Shown here in pieces: positions 19,797 to 24,848 of a DNA stretch of 31,679 bases. This DNA comes from a virus. Location: positions 1 to 31,679 of IMG/VR virus record IMGVR_UViG_3300043399_000128; one strand, written 5' to 3'. Every line of letters starts with the position of its first letter. Position 1 is the stretch's first letter. The notes under the pieces are model-generated. The model was not told the origin of the DNA. It saw only the letters and a program-made list of their open reading frames with translations, and searched no databases. The position numbers were made by a program, and so were the translations under genes.

Positions 19797-19906
19797 AGTT
19801 TTAGGCTACTTTCAGCAAACCAAAATTCATAGGTTCGATTCCTATATTATCCACCAGCCGAAAGGCACTTCGGATGATCGCCATTGGGGCATCAAGGTAG
19901 CCTGTT
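19797..19906 (+). ncRNA. Y-like RNA element 5 with permuted tRNA halves
   Basis: Closing stem AGGCTAC (19803-19809) / GTAGCCT (19897-19903); CAGCAA at 19813-19818 and GTTG at 19904-19907. The interior carries a tRNA 3' half first: T-arm ATAGG TTCGATT CCTAT, acceptor ATTATCC (19846-19852), A and CCA. A hairpin GCC-GAAA-GGC (19857-19866) follows, then GGATGAT (19872-19878), which pairs with ATTATCC through one G-U. The closing stem sits where the anticodon stem would be. Confidence 0.65.
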
Positions 19907-19912
19907 GTTTAT

Positions 19913-20002
19913 GGAGATATGGTCGAGTCTGGTTTATGGCACTTGTCTAGAAAACAAGCGGTGGGAAACTGCCCGTGGGTTCAAATCCTACTATCTCCGC
20001 CA
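19913..20002 (+). tRNA. tRNA-Ser (AGA)
   Basis: Acceptor GGAGATA/TATCTCC, stem CTTGT/ACAAG, loop CTAGAAA (AGA), long variable arm, encoded CCA. An A34 in a bacterial-type Ser tRNA is uncommon. Confidence 0.88.
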
Positions 20003-20023
20003 ATTTTATGAAAGAGGTGTATT

Positions 20024-20602
20024 ATGCCATCAGTATTTTTAACAAGTGACACACACTTTGGTCACACTGGTGTGTGTAAGTTTACACGCGAAGACGGTGT
20101 TACTAAATTAAGACCTTGGGATTCTCCAGAAGAAATGGACGAAGCCATGGTCAAGATGTGGAACGAAACTGTCAAGCCAAATGACAAAGTTTATCACTTG
20201 GGTGATGTTGTCATTAACCGCAAGGCATTAAAGATCATGCACCGTTTAAACGGTGACAAGATTTTGATTAAAGGCAACCATGATATCTTTAGGTTGGAAG
20301 ACTATACTCCGTTCTTCCGAGATATCCGTGGAAGCCATGTGATGAATGGATTGATCTTGACTCACATTCCTGTTCACCCACAACAATTGTATCGTTTTGG
20401 TTGTAACATTCATGGTCACTTGCACAGTAACCGTGTTATGTACCAAGACAAGCACATGGGTGAAATCATAGATCCAAGGTACTACTCTGTATGCGTTGAA
20501 CAAACAGACTTCAGACCCATCTTGTTTGAGGACGTCTTGAAGAAAATTCAAGAACAGGGTGGTACCGTGGGTTTCAAGAATGGTAACGGTAAGATAGATT
20601 AA
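20024..20602 (+). CDS. Calcineurin-like metallophosphoesterase
   Basis: A protein of 192 aa with AGAGGTG before the ATG. The di-metal motifs of the superfamily are complete: D9-x-H11 (TSDTHFGH), G60-D61 (HLGDVV), G84-N-H-D87 (IKGNHD), H114 (LTHIP) and H130-G-H132 (NIHGHLH). Enzymes of this fold cleave phosphomonoesters or phosphodiesters, including nucleic acid ends and cyclic nucleotides. It is the only full-size protein gene inside the tRNA array, and tRNA-Ser(GCT) starts one base after its stop codon, so it is read from the same transcript. A role in RNA end processing is possible but not shown by sequence. Confidence 0.88.
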   Translation: MPSVFLTSDTHFGHTGVCKFTREDGVTKLRPWDSPEEMDEAMVKMWNETVKPNDKVYHLGDVVINRKALKIMHRLNGDKILIKGNHDIFRLEDYTPFFRDIRGSHVMNGLILTHIPVHPQQLYRFGCNIHGHLHSNRVMYQDKHMGEIIDPRYYSVCVEQTDFRPILFEDVLKKIQEQGGTVGFKNGNGKID

Positions 20603-20603
20603 T

Positions 20604-20690
20604 GGAGAGTGGGCAGGATGGTAATGCAGCAGATTGCTAATCTGTCATCGTAGTGATACGGTGAGTGGGTTCGATTCCCACACTCTCCGC
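20604..20690 (+). tRNA. tRNA-Ser (GCT)
   Basis: Acceptor GGAGAGT/ACTCTCC, stem CAGA/TCTG, loop TTGCTAA (GCT), long variable arm, T-arm GTGGG TTCGATT CCCAC, encoded CCA. Confidence 0.92.
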
Positions 20691-20767
20691 CAGTTGTAAT
20701 GCAGAGTCGCTCTCTGCCGCAGACGTAAGCGAAATGCGTGACAGTCGAGGAGAGACCCGAGCCAAAT
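20691..20767 (+). ncRNA. Structured spacer between two tRNAs
   Basis: Stems CTCTC/GAGAG and CGCA/TGCG can form around a GACGTAAGCGAAA segment. It carries no CAGCAA/GTTG signature and no ORF with a ribosome site. It is probably a processed spacer or small RNA. Confidence 0.35.
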
Positions 20768-20861
20768 GCTCCCATAGTTTAATGGTAAAACACCTGATTT
20801 ATACTCAGCATCGTCGCCAGATTAGCGAGCGTTGTAGGTTCGAATCCTACTGGGAGTACCA
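20768..20861 (+). tRNA. tRNA with anticodon TAT (Ile) and an extra variable-arm hairpin
   Basis: Acceptor GCTCCCA/TGGGAGT, D-stem GTTT/AAAC, stem CTGA/TCAG, loop TTTATAC (TAT), T-arm GTAGG TTCGAAT CCTAC, encoded CCA. About 24 nt lie in the variable region and form a hairpin with CGTCGC/GCGAGCG. Class II arms are not normal for Ile. Confidence 0.75.
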
Positions 20862-20867
20862 GATTAC

Positions 20868-20944
20868 GCCGAAGTGATGGAATTGGTATACGTGCCTGTC
20901 TCAAAAGCAGGATTCTGTGGGTTCGAGTCCCACCTTCGGTACCA
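20868..20944 (+). tRNA. tRNA-Leu (CAA) with short variable arm
   Basis: Acceptor GCCGAAG/CTTCGGT, Leu-type D-arm with GGAATTGGTATACG, stem CCTGT/GCAGG, loop CTCAAAA (CAA), encoded CCA. Only about 5 nt lie in the variable region, where bacterial Leu tRNAs normally have a long arm. Confidence 0.88.
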
Positions 20945-20947
20945 AAT

Positions 20948-20976
20948 TTGACTTATCTGTACAGATAAGGTATAAT
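20948..20976 (+). promoter_or_regulatory. Internal tRNA promoter with palindromic spacer (possible operator)
   Basis: -35 TTGACT (20948-20953), 17-bp spacer, -10 TATAAT (20971-20976). The spacer is nearly filled by a perfect 18-bp palindrome, CTTATCTGTACAGATAAG (20952-20969). Confidence 0.8.
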
Positions 20977-20985
20977 AGTTGTAAT

Positions 20986-21069
20986 GCGAGTATGGTGGAA
21001 TGGTATACGCAGCAGACTTAAAATCTGCCTCCTTCGGGATTGCGAGTTCGAGTCTCGCTACTCGCACCA
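20986..21069 (+). tRNA. tRNA-Leu (TAA)
   Basis: Acceptor GCGAGTA/TACTCGC, stem CAGA/TCTG, loop CTTAAAA (TAA), normal long variable arm (CTCCTTCGGGATT), T-loop TTCGAGT, encoded CCA. Confidence 0.92.
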
Positions 21070-21076
21070 AGAATAT

Positions 21077-21152
21077 GTCGCTATGGTCTAATGGATAAGG
21101 CAACGGTCTTCTACACCGTACGATGGGAGTTCGAATCTCTCTAGCGACGCCA
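21077..21152 (+). tRNA. tRNA-Arg (TCT)
   Basis: Acceptor GTCGCTA/TAGCGAC, G73, stem ACGGT/ACCGT, loop CTTCTAC (TCT), encoded CCA. Confidence 0.92.
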
Positions 21153-21156
21153 TTAT

Positions 21157-21232
21157 GCGCTTGTAGCTCAATGGTTAGAGCAGTGGACTCATAATCCATT
21201 GGTTACAGGTTCGAGTCCTGTCGGGCGCACCA
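21157..21232 (+). tRNA. tRNA with anticodon CAT (Met or Ile2), first
   Basis: Acceptor GCGCTTG/CGGGCGC, D-arm GCTC/GAGC, stem TGGA/TCCA, loop CTCATAA (CAT), T-arm ACAGG TTCGAGT CCTGT, encoded CCA. Looks like an elongator. Confidence 0.9.
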
Positions 21233-21238
21233 GATTAT

Positions 21239-21316
21239 GTACGAGTGGCAGAGTGGTCCAATGCAACGGATTGCAAATCCGTAAAGCCGTGAGTTCAAAT
21301 CTCACCTCGTATTCCA
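21239..21316 (+). tRNA. tRNA-Cys (GCA)
   Basis: Acceptor GTACGAG/CTCGTAT, T73 as required for Cys, stem ACGGA/TCCGT, loop TTGCAAA (GCA), T-arm GTGAG TTCAAAT CTCAC, encoded CCA. Confidence 0.9.
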
Positions 21317-21324
21317 GAAATGTG

Positions 21325-21353
21325 TTGACTTTTTAATGAAGTTGATGTATAAT
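21325..21353 (+). promoter_or_regulatory. Internal tRNA promoter
   Basis: -35 TTGACT (21325-21330), 17-bp spacer, -10 TATAAT (21348-21353), between tRNA-Cys and the second tRNA-Glu. Confidence 0.85.
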
Positions 21354-21374
21354 AATGTTTAGTTAGTTGAAAAT

Positions 21375-21450
21375 GCACGATTCGTCTATCGGTTTAGGAC
21401 ACCAGCCTTTCACGTTGGTAAGACGGGTTCGATTCCCGTATCGTGTACCA
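21375..21450 (+). tRNA. tRNA-Glu (TTC), second copy
   Basis: Acceptor GCACGAT/ATCGTGT, stem CCAGC/GTTGG, loop CTTTCAC (TTC), standard T-loop TTCGATT, encoded CCA. Confidence 0.9.
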
Positions 21451-21676
21451 GTTTTTATACACATGACAATTTGTTGTCAGCAAGAGAAAGACACGCTAAG
21501 AAGATACTTCGAAGGTCAACTTAGTGTAAAAAGAATGAGGGTTCGAATCCCTGCACCAGTGGCTGGCATTCTGTCGAGTATCCCAAGTGACGTACCGACC
21601 TCCCTGTGCACATAACCGATGGGTGAATGGTATCAATAACGTGGTGATACATATAAGTTGTCAGTTGTATAAAAAT
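21451..21676 (+). ncRNA. ~225-nt structured RNA on a 16-bp closing stem
   Basis: TTTTTATACA (21452-21461) pairs with TGTATAAAAA (21666-21675); past a 2x2 loop, TGACAA (21464-21469) pairs with TTGTCA (21658-21663). Inside are TCAGCAAG near 21477, a T-arm AGGG TTCGAAT CCCT followed by CACCA within an AGAATG/CATTCT stem, a GTATCA/TGATAC hairpin, and AAGTGAC plus CGACCTCCCTGT as in the RNA at 17350. It starts right after the CCA of tRNA-Glu. Confidence 0.65.
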
Positions 21677-21680
21677 TAAT

Positions 21681-21769
21681 GGAGGTATCGCATAGCGGTC
21701 GATTGCACGGGACTGTAAATCCTGCACCCTTCGGGGTCTCGGTGGTTCAAATCCATCTACCTCCACCAG
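21681..21769 (+). tRNA. tRNA-Tyr (GTA)
   Basis: Acceptor GGAGGTA/TACCTCC, stem GGGA/TCCT, loop CTGTAAA (GTA), long variable arm with CACCCTTCGGGGTC, T-loop TTCAAAT, encoded CCA. Confidence 0.92.
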
Positions 21770-21905
21770 TTCGAGCGACGTCAGTTGCTTGTCAATCTTG
21801 ACATAGGGTCAAGCGTGTTACATGTGCGGGTCAACGCCAGTTGGTCTATTCGGTCACCACGCAGAGTGACGGCTAAAGTTCGTAATGCCACTTATTCTTA
21901 AGGTG
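21770..21905 (+). ncRNA. Structured spacer RNA
   Basis: Starts after the CCA of tRNA-Tyr. Local stems include TTGAC-atagg-GTCAA (about 21798-21812) and GCC...GTCAC-cacgcaga-GTGAC...GGC (about 21838-21875). No ORF until the small one at 21910. No homology to the other elements was recognised. Confidence 0.4.
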
Positions 21906-21909
21906 TAAA

Positions 21910-21993
21910 ATGAGAAAATTAAAAAGATTTTGCATTAGGTTACTAAGACTTAGAAGAAAGTATTTTTCTGGTTTTAGTACAGGTTTAAACTAA
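21910..21993 (+). CDS. 27-aa highly basic peptide
   Basis: ATG preceded by AAGGTG 8 bases upstream; 27 aa, rich in K and R with a hydrophobic face (MRKLKRFCIRLLRLRRKYFS). It ends one base before tRNA-Asp, as the phosphoesterase gene ends one base before tRNA-Ser. The peptide could be an amphipathic cationic helix with RNA or membrane affinity. It is too short for family assignment; a real ribosome site and precise fit between RNA genes favour expression. Confidence 0.5.
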   Translation: MRKLKRFCIRLLRLRRKYFSGFSTGLN

Positions 21994-21994
21994 T

Positions 21995-22070
21995 GCTCCG
22001 TTAGCTCAATTGGGAGAGCGCGACACTGTCACTGTCGAGGTAAGGGGATCGAAACCCCTACGGGGCGCCA
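21995..22070 (+). tRNA. tRNA-Asp (GTC), second copy
   Basis: Acceptor GCTCCGT/ACGGGGC, stem CGACA/TGTCG, loop CTGTCAC (GTC), G73, encoded CCA. T-loop ATCGAAA. Confidence 0.9.
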
Positions 22071-22077
22071 AGGTTAT

Positions 22078-22157
22078 TGCGGGATAGGGGAGTCTGGTCG
22101 TCCCCGCTAGTCTCATAAGCTAGAGATCGTGTGGTTCAAATCCCACTCCCGCAACCA
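22078..22157 (+). tRNA. tRNA with anticodon CAT, second
   Basis: Acceptor TGCGGGA/TCCCGCA, strong D-arm GGGGA/TCCCC, stem CTAGT/GCTAG, loop CTCATAA (CAT), encoded CCA. T-stem has one bulged T. Initiator, elongator or Ile2 identity is not decided. Confidence 0.85.
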
Positions 22158-22163
22158 TATTAT

Positions 22164-22238
22164 GGTGATATGACGTAGATGGATGCGTGCTGCCCTCATA
22201 AGGCATGAAGAGTGGATCGATACCACTTATCACCACCA
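22164..22238 (+). tRNA. tRNA with anticodon CAT, third
   Basis: Acceptor GGTGATA/TATCACC, stem TGCC/GGCA, loop CTCATAA (CAT), T-loop ATCGATA, encoded CCA. One of the three CAT tRNAs may be Ile2 reading AUA. Confidence 0.85.
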
Positions 22239-22252
22239 ATAAATACAAATAT

Positions 22253-22329
22253 GCGGATGTGATGGAATTGGTATACGTGTTGGTCTTAGAAGCCAAATTT
22301 TGTGGGTTCGAGTCCCACCATCCGCACCA
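22253..22329 (+). tRNA. tRNA-Leu (TAG) with short variable arm
   Basis: Acceptor GCGGATG/CATCCGC, Leu-type D-arm, stem TTGGT/GCCAA, loop CTTAGAA (TAG), only about 5 nt of variable region (ATTTT), encoded CCA. Confidence 0.88.
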
Positions 22330-22335
22330 AATTAT

Positions 22336-22410
22336 TCCGAAGTAGCACAGCGGTAGTGCAGTTGACTGTTAATCAATTGGTCGTAGGTTCGATCCCTGCC
22401 TTCGGAGCCA
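22336..22410 (+). tRNA. tRNA-Asn (GTT), second copy
   Basis: Acceptor TCCGAAG/CTTCGGA, G73, stem TTGA/TCAA, loop CTGTTAA (GTT), encoded CCA. Confidence 0.92.
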
Positions 22411-22417
22411 TTTTAAT

Positions 22418-22493
22418 GCCCTTTTAGCTCAGTTGGTAGAGCAGCACATTAGTAATGTGAAGGTCGCGTGTTCGAATCATGCAAGGGGCACCA
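22418..22493 (+). tRNA. tRNA-Thr (AGT)
   Basis: Acceptor GCCCTTT/AAGGGGC, stem CACA/TGTG, loop TTAGTAA (AGT), T-arm GCGTG TTCGAAT CATGC, encoded CCA. It ends the continuous array. Confidence 0.9.
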
Positions 22494-22516
22494 TTATAGT
22501 TTAGTTGGAGAAAACC

Positions 22517-22684
22517 ATGAGTGATGGTGGTAAAGGTTCAAAGCCACGCCCATTTAGCGTGTCACAAGACGAGTATGATAATCGCTGGGATGCAATTTTT
22601 TCTAGAGATCTTCCAAAAGAAACTGAAGAAAAAGTTACTCGCTACAACGAAGAAACTCAAGAAGTTAAAAAGAATGATAACTGA
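22517..22684 (+). CDS. 55-aa phage protein (PRPFSV type)
   Basis: ATG at 22517 with TTGGAG upstream; 55 aa. The N-terminus GGKGSKPRPFSVSQDEYDNRW is a pattern I recognise from many short phage proteins of unknown function that begin with a glycine/lysine stretch, PRPFSV and an acidic W motif. A charged C-terminal helix follows. It overlaps the next gene by 11 bases in another frame. A longer frame starting at 22521 runs through this gene out of phase and is not the true start of the downstream protein. Confidence 0.75.
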   Translation: MSDGGKGSKPRPFSVSQDEYDNRWDAIFSRDLPKETEEKVTRYNEETQEVKKNDN

Positions 22685-23336
22685 TATAAAAGTTCTTGAT
22701 AACTTTTATACACAACCGCATTCTATTGTTGGATTGGTTGATGATTTTCCTATATCTGGATGTGGTAGTGGAAATAGAAGTATTGGACTAGAATCAATCA
22801 ACAGAGAAATATATGTTGGTGTCAAGAATGCGCTTTGCTCTATTCATGGCGTTGATCCAAATAAAGTAAAGTTAAGCACATTCTTTATGCGTCATGAGTA
22901 CAATGATGTAGATGATATGTTTAATGTTTCAACTACTCATATGGATGGTAAAAATCCAGATGTTTGTAGATCTACAGTTGATGAATACAGGTTGGCATTT
23001 TGTGGTCAAATATTGTTGACCCCAAAGACAGATCCAGATTCTGTTGTAACTATTCACAGATTCAAAGATCACATTGATTGGTCGCCACAAGAAATTGTCA
23101 AACGATGTATTGACGAGTACACACTTCCAGGTGAGTTATATCGCGCTGGCAAGATTGATCTAGAAGAATTCAAACGTATGCGAAGTGCGCATGACGATAA
23201 CTTTGAGTTGACTTGTGAGATCAAAAACGTGTATAATAGAATGGTGTCTTGGAAAGGTGGAACTTTACATGGACAAAGAATAACTAAACACACTCCAAAG
23301 GTATTGAATCAATACTTTTTTGCTGAGTGGTACTAA
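22674..23336 (+). CDS. 2OG-Fe(II) oxygenase-like protein
   Basis: The ATG at 22674 gives 220 aa. The iron site appears as H89-M-D91 (STTHMDGKNP) and the distal H199 in GGTLHGQRI, followed by the strand LNQYFFAEWY. The spacing between the two halves is enlarged by a helical insert (about 130-180). The overall pattern resembles DUF6445-like jelly-roll oxygenases. It lies between the PRPFSV gene and tRNA-Gly(TCC), which starts 4 bases after its stop. The substrate is unknown; the location next to tRNA genes raises the option of an RNA- or ribosome-linked target, but that is speculation. Confidence 0.7.
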   Translation: MITDIKVLDNFYTQPHSIVGLVDDFPISGCGSGNRSIGLESINREIYVGVKNALCSIHGVDPNKVKLSTFFMRHEYNDVDDMFNVSTTHMDGKNPDVCRSTVDEYRLAFCGQILLTPKTDPDSVVTIHRFKDHIDWSPQEIVKRCIDEYTLPGELYRAGKIDLEEFKRMRSAHDDNFELTCEIKNVYNRMVSWKGGTLHGQRITKHTPKVLNQYFFAEWY

Positions 23337-23340
23337 ATTT

Positions 23341-23417
23341 GCGGGTATGGTGTTTAATGGCTAGCATGACAGTCTTCCAAACTGACGGTACGAGTTCGAA
23401 TCTCGTTACCCGCTCCA
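23341..23417 (+). tRNA. tRNA-Gly (TCC)
   Basis: Acceptor GCGGGTA/TACCCGC, stem ACAGT/ACTGA, loop CTTCCAA (TCC), T-arm ACGAG TTCGAAT CTCGT, T73, encoded CCA. It is an outlier placed between two oxygenase genes. Confidence 0.9.
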
Positions 23418-23431
23418 TATAATGAGGTTCT

Positions 23432-24004
23432 ATGGTAATTATAGATGACTTTATTCCTAAATCCTATCAAGAAGATATTAAGAATACATTTTTACAACAA
23501 CTGTCGTGGAACTATGTGCCTGATGTTACATTCTCAGTTTTAGCTAAACAAAACGAACAAGCCCCTGCTGTTGGTCATATGTTCAGAATGTCACAAAACA
23601 CGCTGTCTGCGTATTTTTCAATGTTGTTGCCAATGGCGTATAAAGCAGCTGATCATGTTGGCTATACGTTCAATGATGTTGTCAATTGTAGGTCATTCTT
23701 ACAATTTCCCTTGAATCCTGATTTTCTCGGTCTACAGACCGATCCTTGCCATGTTGATCTTAATAGAGATCACTTGGTTCTTTTGTACTATGTTTTAGAT
23801 TCAGATGGTGATACTATCATCATCGATAAAAAATTAGATGTTTCGAATGTGAAAGAGTTTGATGTTCATGTAAAAGATCATAATGTTCTTGCCAAGATTT
23901 CTCCTAAGCAAGGACGGGCTGTTATTTTTGATGGACGTTACTATCACACTGCTGAGCAACCAAAATCTAATATGAGGTGTGTAATTAACTACAATATCAT
24001 TTAA
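23432..24004 (+). CDS. 2OG-Fe(II) oxygenase
   Basis: A protein of 190 aa with a full jelly-roll signature: H107-V-D109 (DPCHVDLNRDHLVLLYYVL), the strand DGDTIIID, the loop PKQGRAVIFDGRYYH with H172, and R182 for 2-oxoglutarate (SNMRCVINYNI). The start MVIIDDFIPKSYQ is the typical N-terminal strand-helix of phage oxygenases of this group. A purine-rich run TGAGG lies before the ATG. It is followed closely by the DUF458 gene. The substrate is unknown. Confidence 0.87.
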   Translation: MVIIDDFIPKSYQEDIKNTFLQQLSWNYVPDVTFSVLAKQNEQAPAVGHMFRMSQNTLSAYFSMLLPMAYKAADHVGYTFNDVVNCRSFLQFPLNPDFLGLQTDPCHVDLNRDHLVLLYYVLDSDGDTIIIDKKLDVSNVKEFDVHVKDHNVLAKISPKQGRAVIFDGRYYHTAEQPKSNMRCVINYNII

Positions 24005-24011
24005 GGAGAAA

Positions 24012-24497
24012 ATGATGCGACAAATCAATATCGAAGAAGTCAAGGCTTTTATTCAAGCACAAAGTCCCGAAACCAAAATCTACATCGGTGGAGACTCTGA
24101 GCGTTTTAAGATCGGTAATGATTGGTACGCGGATTACACTCTAGCTGTTGTAGTGCATATTGATGGAAAACACGGTGCAAAAGTTTTCGGTGAGGTTCAA
24201 CGTGAACGTGACTGGGATCAAAAGAAAAACCGTCCACGTATGCGTCTAATGAACGAAGTTTACAAGATCGCAGAATTGTATCACAAGCTGCATGATGTAC
24301 TTGAAGATCGTGATGTTCAAATTCACTTGGACATCAACCCTAACGAAAAGTACGGTTCAAGCTGTGTTATCCAAGAAGCGACTGGATACATTCGTGGTAT
24401 GTGCAACGTAGTGCCTATGGTTAAGCCACAAGCCTTCGCTGCAAGTTACTGTGCAGACCGACTAAAGCACATCATGAGCCACCAAAAGGCTGCTTGA
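24012..24497 (+). CDS. DUF458 (YkuK-like) RNase H-fold protein
   Basis: A protein of 161 aa (start at 24012 or 24015, with AAGGAG at about 24004). The pattern YIGGDSERFKIG, then YTLAVVVHIDGKHGAKVF, a conserved helix LMNEVYKIAELYHKL, IHLDINPNEKYGSS and KPQAFAASYCADR is that of DUF458/YkuK. This family is predicted to have an RNase H-like fold, with acidic residues D28, D103 and a late D as possible metal ligands. It may act on RNA or RNA-DNA hybrids, which fits its place before the RNA-rich TROVE region. The promoter of the next RNA overlaps its stop codon. Confidence 0.8.
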   Translation: MMRQINIEEVKAFIQAQSPETKIYIGGDSERFKIGNDWYADYTLAVVVHIDGKHGAKVFGEVQRERDWDQKKNRPRMRLMNEVYKIAELYHKLHDVLEDRDVQIHLDINPNEKYGSSCVIQEATGYIRGMCNVVPMVKPQAFAASYCADRLKHIMSHQKAA

Positions 24498-24522
24498 CTT
24501 TTATTCGGTTTTGTAGTATAAT
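24494..24522 (+). promoter_or_regulatory. Sigma70-type promoter of the upstream TROVE-region RNA
   Basis: -35 TTGACT (24494-24499), 17-bp spacer, -10 TATAAT (24517-24522). Confidence 0.85.
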
Positions 24523-24528
24523 AATTGT

Positions 24529-24810
24529 ATTGATTGGGATGATTGCAGCATTTTAAACAATACTGCCTAAAGAGTAGCCCCTACAGGAGGAAACACGGTA
24601 ACGTGTCAATTTGGTGGGCTAGGTTGGTTAAAGACTGTCGCGGACTCTTATCGCCTTGTGAACCCTAGTAGGATTCAGACAGTTATGCCCGAATGCATAC
24701 CAGTTGTCTACGCTATAATGTAGACCATGCCAGAGGACTGGACGATTTTCGCTGGGTTTCCAAAAGAGCGTGGTTTTAAGCAAACCAAATAACGTCCCGT
24801 TCATCCCGTT
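24529..24810 (+). ncRNA. ~280-nt structured RNA upstream of the TROVE gene
   Basis: Transcribed from the promoter at 24494. Stems: TAGCCC (24575-24580) / GGGCTA (24616-24621), enclosing ACACG-GTAA-CGTGT (24593-24606) with a GNRA tetraloop; ACTGTC (24634-24639) / GACAGT (24678-24683); GTCTAC/GTAGAC (24706-24725). No credible ORF. It ends before the next promoter at 24813. Confidence 0.7.
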
Positions 24811-24812
24811 GT

Positions 24813-24841
24813 TTGACTTTATTGTATGTGTGAAGTATAAT
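24813..24841 (+). promoter_or_regulatory. Sigma70-type promoter of Y-like element 6 and the TROVE gene
   Basis: -35 TTGACT (24813-24818), 17-bp spacer, -10 TATAAT (24836-24841). The element's closing stem begins about 5 bases after the expected start. Confidence 0.85.
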
Positions 24842-24848
24842 AGAGTTT

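Noticed and set aside
17430-21766. Several open frames across the tRNA array on both strands, such as 17549-17830 (-), 17898-18116 (-), 19575-19832 (+) and 21521-21766 (-)
   Set aside because: They are translations of tRNA genes; the repeated motif with GLEPR or HGWIRTSNTR is the usual artefact of reading T-arms in antisense. No ribosome sites.
18584-22493. CRISPR array or insertion sequence
   Set aside because: Repeats here are tRNA parts and the RNA families described; no regular repeat-spacer pattern, transposase or terminal inverted repeats.
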